64,000 bases of DNA from Aegilops tauschii subsp. strangulata (Eukaryota; Streptophyta; Magnoliopsida; Poales; Poaceae). The position numbers and the translations under genes were made by a program. The notes beneath the pieces are model-generated. The model did no database searches. It had not been told where the DNA came from and saw only the letters and a list, made by a program, of their open reading frames with translations. Positions within the stretch are counted from its first letter, which is position 1. Every line of letters starts with the position of its first letter. The stretch lies in contig NC_053035.3 of assembly GCF_002575655.3 (NCBI RefSeq), positions 381,773,792-381,837,791 on the forward strand, written 5' to 3'. Shown piece after piece: positions 56,610 to 64,000 of the stretch.

Positions 56610-59600
56610 ACCCGTCTTCCTCCTCGCGCCACTGTTCTTCCGGTCGAGCTCTGTTGTTGTCGCCGCCGCGGGTCTCCTCCTCCTCACCAACTCCGGCCGC
56701 TGCATCAACTTGTTGTGTCCAGAGAAAACGGCGGCGACCTCCGCGACTCACCAGCACCTGTAAGTCCTTGCTGCCCCGTAGAACAGATCTGCAGTAGGGT
56801 TCTTCCTGTTCTTCCCGTGTTCTTCACCGTTCTTCGCGGGTTCTCAGTAGATTTGATTTTTACCACCCTTCTTGATCTTAGACTTGCATAGAACCACTGC
56901 GGTAGCTGTTTCACTTCCATTCCCAATGTACATAGGCTCCTTTTTACTGCATAGTGGCTCCGTTCGAACCCGCAAACTTCTTCTGCGTCTGTTTTAGGTC
57001 TAGAAATTTTCCTTTTCAGCCGACCGTTTTGATCCAAATTAGTTACTGCAATGTGCGAAACCTGTTTTCACCACACTTAGTAAAAAACTGCACCCGTTGA
57101 GTCATGGCGGTTTACATTTCCGGTTTAAAGAAGCCACGCGCCGTAGAACCTTCCGGCTCAAAGGAGGCCATGCGCCATAAAATTTTCCGGCTCATCTGTG
57201 ACAAGGTCGTAGACAATCGAATTACCCTCAATACCTCCAACGGCTTAGATAACCCGATGCACCTAGATATATGTCATTAGTCCCCTCCATAAGCCGCCAC
57301 TTTAACATTGAACTGTAAATTTCCTCCGGCTTATAATTAAACCGGGCATGTTTCCTTTTATCACAGGCTTCCGACTTTCACCATGCCTCCCAAAGCTCCT
57401 AAAGCACCCATCACTTGCAATTGGATGAGGTCCAACATCACCGACGAGACCTTAGCGGATTTTGTAAAGTCGGGTTACCTGCCCAAGAAGGACGTCATGT
57501 CCTACTGTGCCCCTGACCCATCAGAGGAGAGACCACAGCCAAGGGACGGGGAGGTGGTAATTTTTGCGGATCATATGAGCCAGGGCTTCGCACCGCCCGG
57601 CTCAAAGTTTTTTAGAGATGTGCTGAACTTCTTTGATCTGCGGCCACAAGACATAGGACCCAATTCTGTGTCCAATATATGCAACTTCCAAGTGTTCTGC
57701 GAAGTCTACCTTGGAGAAGAGCCCAGCCTGCTGCTCTTCAGAGAGCTCTTCTACCTGAACCGCCAGAACGAGTGCGCCAACGGGCCAAGTTTGGAACTTG
57801 GCAGAATCTCCATTCAGCGACGGAGAGACTGCCTCTTCCCTTACGCCGAGCCGCCAAGCCACCCAAAGGACTGGAACCAGACGTGGTTCTACTGCCAAGA
57901 CACGTCGCCGGCTGACGAGAGCCCGCTGCCCGGCTTTCGCCCCTCGCGTCTGGAACCAACACACCCTTTGTCAGACAAGCTAACTCAAGCGGAGCGCCAA
58001 CCTCTGCTCCCCACCATTAACAAGATCAAGGCTCTCCTGGGCAATGGTATCAATGGAATTGACCTGGTCCAGGTCTGGATCTCGTGGCGGGTGATCCCCT
58101 TGAGCCGCCGCCACGGCTTAATGTGTGAGTACACAGGCCGGAAAGATGACCCCTGCGACATAGCCGCAACGATCTTCCTGAAGACGTTGCTGAGGACATG
58201 ACCAAGGCTCTCTTGAATGAGAGCTTGGCAGACTGCGGGAGGACCGGCTTAAGCCCCTTCTACAAGACCAACCCGGCCCCAGCGGTAAGCCGCTGATCTG
58301 GACATCTTATTTTCTTCCGTAGATAGCTTTCATCTGAACCTTAAGAAATCGTCATTGTATTCTTCAGGCCGATGACAAATTCTGGAAGGTCAAATATGAC
58401 CATGAGGCGGCCAAGAAGGCCAGGAAGGCTAAGAAAGCCGCCAAGAGAGCCGCTCCCCGCAAGAAGGGAAGTAGGCCTACTGCTTCAGAGCTGCTGCAAC
58501 TAAGCGACAGCCCCGAGTCAGAGGTAACCCCTGAACCTGTAAGCTCTTGTTGTATTTGTTGTTTATTTCTGTCCACCTTATCAATACTGTTCATCAACAG
58601 GATGACACCGGAGCAAGTAACCCGGTGGTTGAAGAGGTAATGACACTTTCCTCCGACTCGGAGCCCTTGCCAAGGCTGAAAGTCCGAACGGTAACCCGGA
58701 AAGTAAGATTTTCTCATCCTTTAGCCTATCAAGATCCTCAATTTCTTTTGAAGCAACAGATTCATGAGAGCCGGCAGCACACCCGGACCAACAAGGACGC
58801 TGACCTCTCCTCCGGCTTACCTGACGCATCGAGGAAACGCCGAACCAAGGTTACCTCCAACTTGTACCCTTTTCATCCTTTGGCGGGTGTTATACGTCAA
58901 TCGCTCAATTCTTCTGATTCAAACTATCAGGAAACATCACCCTCCTCTGGTGACTCGATGCAATCAAACCTGCCGGCCTTCAAGACCGTACCCGGGTAAT
59001 GATGGTCATCTCTTGTTGTGCTTATCTTTGCTCATACCTTTGTACTAACCTTTTTCTCCTTTCAATGCCCAGGCAAAGCTCACCAAGAGGGCCAAAAAGA
59101 ACAAGCCGGTCGAAGAGCCGGACTTGCCTGAACCGGAGGTAGCAGCTCAAGAACCGCCAGCTGCCTCTGCTCCCGAAGCCACCGCTCCAACCGACAAGCC
59201 AACCGCAGAAGCTTCTGCTAACCCGAAGACCTCCAGCCCGGCTCAGCCGGTCAATGACCCAGACGTGGTAATCACCCGGACGGAGTTTGTTGAGCCGGGG
59301 AGACCTACTGCGCTGGCCAAGTGCTCCGCCAAGGAGGAGTTGCTAGAGCGCCGCCGGGCTAATCTGGATCTCACCGACTACGCCAATCTGAACATCGGAG
59401 AGATCGTCTCCGGCTATGTCAGTCAGGTGCACAAGAGCCGGGATGTAGAGATCGGCATGGTGAACCAGATTCAGCAGAAGTCTGAGGTATCACTCTTCTT
59501 TCTTCTTGCTTACTGCATAGTTATCTTGTTATTCTTACCATACTCTAGCCCCCAAGTCTACTACTTATGATAGAATATGTTGGAGACTTAAGTTCCGGCT

Positions 59601-60753
59601 TACTCGCTTGAACCGGTAATTTGTAAATAGAAACGTTCGATATGCATTAGCCCCCAAGTGCCAAGTGTCTTTGCTTGAAAAGTGCTTGGGACTTTAAAAT
59701 TGCATAATAACTGTTCATCCTATAACCCGGAAATTATGCAGGCTGCTTGCAAGAAGTTTGAAGCTGACATCTCCGATCTGAAGACCCGCCTGAGGACGCA
59801 AGAAACTGAGACCCGGAAGGCCAATGCCAAATTTGTGTCCAGTATTGCTGCGCAAGAAAAGCTGAAGACGGACTTTGACGCTGAACGGAAAGCTTGGGCT
59901 GAAGAGAAGGCTACTCTGGTGAACTGGGCCGAACAGGCGGAAAAAGCTCTGACGGAAAGAACCACCGAACTCGCCGGTTTAGAGCGCCACGTGTCACAGA
60001 TGCTCGCCGCAATCTTCGGTAAGTCATTCCACCGGCTCTCATCCAGTCCATAATCTTTATGTCTCATAACCCATCATTGCCAGCGGCTTATCTTCCTCTG
60101 TTTAAACAGGTCCCAGAAGCGCCAACCTCAACCAAAGTGTGCTGACCAAGTTGAAGGCCGTGTACACCCTGGTGGAGCAACTCTACACCGGGTCACAGCG
60201 CGCATTGGCCGTGGTGGCCCTATCCAATGAGGTGCCGACTCACCTGGCAGAAGTTCTTCGCCGGCTTGCCGTTCTTCCTCAGCGTGTCCAAGAGCTGCGA
60301 CGGGCCTCTGCAAGAGCCGGGGCCATAGCTGCTCTGAGCCAGGCCAAGGCGTTCCTTCCAGAATTAGACCCGGCGGACATTGCCCTTGGCTATCCCAGCT
60401 TGAAGGAAGACGGCACCCCCTTCGACCAAAGGGACTTTGTAGCCTGCGTGAAGATCGTACGCCCGGTGGCCACTCTGATTGGAAATGACACGGATCTGAC
60501 CAAGTACCAGCCGGGTTACGACGCAGAGAATCAGAGGATTCCCACTCCGCGTTATGAAGCCATCAGCTTAGTCCCGCCGACTCGTAAGCACACCTTTGCC
60601 CCGGAAATTGACCCGGCCGGGTTAATTGACGAGGAAGCTCGATTTGAAGCTCTGAGCGGCATTGACTAGAAATTGTCAACCTTCCAGGTCTTGGGAACAG
60701 CCGGAGGAGCGGAGAGGGATGAGCCGGAAGCGTCGACCCAGCAAGCATCTTAA
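56610..60753 (+). pseudogene. Element B antisense multi-exon gene, nearly complete
   Basis: A leader exon (to 56759) ends cacct|gtaagt. Its intron ends ttatcacag at 57366, and the ATG is at 57383 (MPPKAPKAPITCNWMRSNIT). Coding exons are about 57383-58284, 58368-58523, 58601-58995, 59073-59486, 59742-60018 and 60110-60753, each with GT..AG. Four of the five coding junctions keep frame, but the 58995/59073 junction does not. The first exon carries the plant retroelement-type domain (FFDLRPQDIGPNSV, ELFYLNRQNECANGPS). The later exons are basic, Pro/Ala-rich, coiled coil (KANAKFVSSIAAQEKLK) and helical. Lesions: a one-base loss near 58155 and TAG at 60667-60669, where copy A has TGG. AATAAA at 60811 follows. 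Function unknown. Confidence 0.75.
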
Positions 60754-60810
60754 CTCTGTAGGCGGCTTATTTAAACAATGCTTCACCCTTTTGGACTCGA
60801 TGAGTCTTGT

Positions 60811-60816
60811 AATAAA
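60811..60816 (+). terminator. Poly(A) signal of element B antisense gene
   Basis: AATAAA in 'cttgtaataaaatagg', 58 bp after the TAA at 60751-60753. Confidence 0.5.
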
Positions 60817-61259
60817 ATAGGACCAACACTTTAATTTTGCCGTGCCATCATGCACGTGTTGAATGCTGAATTCCATTGAAGTTGCTTCCTTATATTTCTC
60901 CGGGTCATAATTTGATCATTCATTTTCCTTAAGCTCAAATAGTTGCCTTTAACTATCCTGCATAGAAAGACAAATCACAAGTCTCTAAGCGGCTTACCGC
61001 ACTGAGAATCATAGTTTTATACATATAACCCGGAATATGAATCAAAAAAGACTGGTCCTTAATTATGTCCTTGATATACCCGTAATAACACACTTACCGG
61101 CCTGCAAGCACACTTCCGGCTTATATAACCCGGGTAATAAGGTTGGTACCTCAATTCCGGTTTACCAGTCTTAATAACGCCGATTGTATTCGACTAGTAC
61201 TGTAAATCAAAGTTAAGCCGGCAAAGTGAGACCCGCCGTGCACACTTGAAATAATCAGA

Positions 61260-61700
61260 AGAACTCGCTATAAATCAGAAAAACTTAGGGGCTTCCGGTT
61301 CGAATACGACCAGAGACCCGTCCCAAAGGGGTTATGCTAGGATTCGAATGCGATCATATAGCCCCCAGTGGGTGTGGCGATGCCAATCAAGAGGGTACCG
61401 ACAGCTATGTTCTCTTTGGTTCGAATACGACCCATGTTTGAACAGGAAGCCCCCAAATGACCTTAAGAATTGTTTAACGACGCTGATTCGAATACGATCC
61501 ACGTCGGTTCCCAAAGGGGGTTGAACTGTGATTCAGATATGATCAAAGAAAAACTCCCCAATGAGCTCGGCACTTTGCCAATCAAATGGGTATCAACAGC
61601 TATGTTCTCTTTGGTTCGAATACGACCTATGTTTGAACAGGAAGCCCCCAAGTGACTATATTGCGTATGGCTAGATTCGAATACGATCATAAGCCGGATC
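61260..61700. repeat. Element B noncoding repeats with TTCGAATACGA motif
   Basis: The reverse complement of the A repeats: TTCGAATACGA recurs near 61300, 61411, 61487, 61616 and 61676. 'gtttgaacaggaagcccccaa' text is present at about 61436 and 61631, again a two-copy block. Confidence 0.8.
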
Positions 61701-61842
61701 CCCCTTCAAGTTATCATGTGATCTTGCAATGAAAACAACACGTTCACCTTTGGAGGAGAAAAAAGGACAGAGGTCCTGCTTTATTGCTTATCATAATATA
61801 TACATGGCTTAGAGAAATATGTACATTATGAGAGCCGGGGGC

Positions 61843-64000
61843 TCAAGTGTAATAAGGCCGAAGCTGAGCTATGTTCCACGGCCGACGGGTCTCTTCCTCC
61901 GACTTACGTGAATCTTTGTGCTCGCGAATGTCAATGAGGTAATATGACCCGTTGTGCAAATTCTTGCTGACCAAAAACGGCCCTTCCCAAGGCGGGGATA
62001 GCTTGTGCGCATCTGTTTGATCTTGGATGAGCCGGAGCACCAGATCGCCTTCCTGGAAGACCCAGGATTTAACCCGGCGACTATGATAACGGCGCAGGTC
62101 CTGTTGGTAAATCGCTGAGCGAGCTGCTGCCACATCACGCTGTTCGTCCAACAAGTCAAGAGCATCTTGGCGCGCCTGTTCATTATCCACCTCAACATAA
62201 GCCGCCACTCGAGGCGAGTCATGACGGATGTCACTGGGGAGGACTGCTTCCGCTCCATAAACCATGAAGAAAGGCGTGAAACCTGTAGACCTGTTAGGAG
62301 TAGTGTTGATGCTCCACAACACGGAGGGTAACTCCTCCACCCAACAACCCGGCGTCCGTTGTAAAGGGACCAAAAGCCGGGGTTTGATGCCTTTCAGAAT
62401 CTTCTGATTAGCCCTCTCAGCTTGACCATTGGATTGAGGGTGAGCCACTGATGAAACATCAAGTCTAATATGCTCTCGTTGACAAAACTCCTCCATGGCT
62501 CCTTTGGATAGATTGGTACCATTGTCTGTTATAATGCTGTGTGGAAAGCCAAAGCGAAAGATCACCTTTTTCATAAACTGAACTGCCGTGGCTGCATCAC
62601 ACTTGCTAACTGGCTCCGCTTCAACCCACTTGGTAAATTTGTCAACTGCCACCAAGAGGTGGGTCTTCTTATCCTTGGACCTTTTAAAAGGCCCAACCAT
62701 ATCAAGCCCCAGACCGCAAAGGGCCAAGTAATTGGGATCATCCTCAGCTCCTGAGCCGGCACATGAGCCCGTCGCGAGAACCTTTGGCAACCATCACATT
62801 TACTGACCAAGTCCTCCGCATCAGCATGAGCCGTCAGCCAATAAAAACCATGACGAAAAGCCTTGGCCACAAGAGACCTTGAGCCGGTGTGATGGCCACA
62901 ATCCCCTTCATGAATCTCACGCAAGATCTCTTGACCTTCCTCAGGGGAGACACAACGCTGGAACGCTCCCGTAACACTGCGGCGATGCAACTCACCGTTG
63001 ATAACAATCATTGACTTAGACCGCCGGGTTATTTGTCTGGCCAAAGTTTCATCCTCAGGCAAATCTCCCCGGGTCATGTAAGCCAGATAGGGCACTGTCC
63101 AGTCCGGGATGATGTGGAGAGCCGCCACCAGTCGTGCCTCCGGGTCAGGGACAGCCAAGTCTTCCTCTGTAGGCAACTTAACAGAAGGGTTATGCAGGAC
63201 GTCCAGGAAAATATTAGGCGGCACCGGTTTTCGCTGAGAGCCCAGCCGGCTTAAAGCATCAGCCGCCTCGTTCTTCCTACGATCGATGTGCTCTACTTGG
63301 TAACCCTGAAAGTGCCCAGCAATGGCATCAACTTCACGGCGATAAGCCGCCATGAGAGGGTCCTTGGAGTCCCACTTTCCTGATACTTGTTGAGCCACCA
63401 AGTCTGAGTCGCCGAAGCACCTTACCCGGCTCAAGCTCATCTCCTTAGCCATCCGAAGACCGTGGAGCAAGGCCTTGTACTCAGCTACATTGTTGGTGCA
63501 AGGAAACATCCACTGTAGCACATAATGGAACTTGTCACCTTTAGGGGAAGCCAATACGACTCCAGCCCCCGAGCCCTCCAATTGCCTGGACCCATCGAAG
63601 TGAATAGTCCAATATGTGTTATCCGGCTTTTGTTTGGGCACTTGTAGCTCTGTCCAATCATTGATGAAATCCACCAAGGCCTGAGATTTAACAGCATTGC
63701 GTGGCACGTATTTCAGACCATGAGGTCCGAGCTCTATGGCCCACTTAGCCACTCTCCCTGTGGCCTCTCTGTTTTGAATGATATCTCCAAGGGGGGCAGA
63801 ACTGACCACAGTGATGGGGTGACCCTGGAAATAATGCTTAAGCTTCCGGCTTGCCATGAACACACCATAAACAAGCTTCTGCCAATGCGGATATCGCTGC
63901 TTGGACTCACTGAGCACTTTGCTGACATAATAAACCGGCCGCTGAACCGGATGCTCCTTACCCTCTTCCTTGCGCTCCACCACCACAGCTACACTGACGG
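61843..64000 (-). pseudogene. Element B pol 3' part: two RNase H domains and integrase
   Basis: Minus strand, entering at 64000 within the first RNase H (MVVERKEEGKEHP). It continues through the second RNase H (IHFDGSRQLEGSGAG, NNVAEYKALLHGL) and the zinc-finger end (CDGCQRF). A G-run near 62707-62710 is one base shorter than in A and shifts the frame. From there the 61843-62790 frame continues GLDMVGPF, TDNGTNL and SNGQAERAN to the stop at 61843. Apart from that shift it is very close to A, with a few substitutions (for example E to K in the second RNase H AEYE motif). Confidence 0.9.

Larger units (their letters stand above)
55776..64000 (-). mobile_element. Element B: second Tat-type Gypsy copy, minus strand, runs off window
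   Basis: Same family as A in inverse orientation. From high to low coordinates: pol (to 61843), TCGTATTCGAA repeats, the antisense gene (here on plus), a purine-rich tract (tctggggccta) and the 3' LTR. Its 5' half lies outside the window. It is inserted in LTR fragment D. Confidence 0.85.

Overview
The window looks like nuclear DNA of a grass, most probably a Triticeae cereal (wheat, Aegilops or barley group). The basis is a CTCCCTCC-ended Stowaway MITE with TA duplications, plant-type broken genes with introns, and a nest of Copia and Gypsy LTR retrotransposons of kinds abundant in Triticeae. No bacterial operon, CRISPR array, rRNA or tRNA gene is visible. The species call is inference.

Region 1 (1-11.5 kb) is a low-copy island of decayed or single-copy gene-like sequence. 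It holds a 3'-5' exonuclease-like pseudogene (1396-2021, minus), a possible GRF-zinc-finger remnant (5981-6992, plus), a two-exon gene of unknown function (7767-8532, minus) and an F-box/LRR/FBD-type gene with a frameshift (9430-11151, plus). A promoter-like segment recurs four times around these genes (692, 3009, 3552 and, inverted, 8765), which suggests local duplication of gene starts. Small foldback and Stowaway elements lie between them.

Region 2 (11.5-18.7 kb) is a tandem array of a GC-rich unit of about 0.7 kb (four recognisable copies). It is interrupted by a 4113-bp solo LTR (14182-18294) that has a perfect 5-bp target duplication and carries an internal 64-bp tandem repeat.

Region 3 (18.7-64 kb) is nested retrotransposons. 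S1 (18745-27045) and S2 (27046-35192 plus 46456-48104) are minus-strand Sirevirus-type Copia elements that carry a large extra ORF after pol. S2 is split by Gypsy element A (35193-46455, plus), a Tat-type element with two RNase H domains and a multi-exon antisense gene. Downstream is a short unclassified repeat. It is followed by Gypsy element C (48429-55538, plus), broken in its reverse transcriptase by an LTR fragment D (55539-55775). D is broken in turn by Gypsy element B (55776-64000 and beyond, minus), a second copy of the A family.

The most interesting content is inside the retroelements. Both Tat-type copies carry an antisense gene with conserved splice sites. In copy B this gene also has its own TATA box, a 5'-UTR intron and a poly(A) signal. 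Both Sirevirus copies carry an internal TATA box and a 5'-UTR intron in front of the extra post-pol ORF. Every retroelement ORF set seen contains stops, frameshifts or truncations, so none of these copies looks autonomous. All functional calls come from reading the sequence and from family knowledge; no database search was run.
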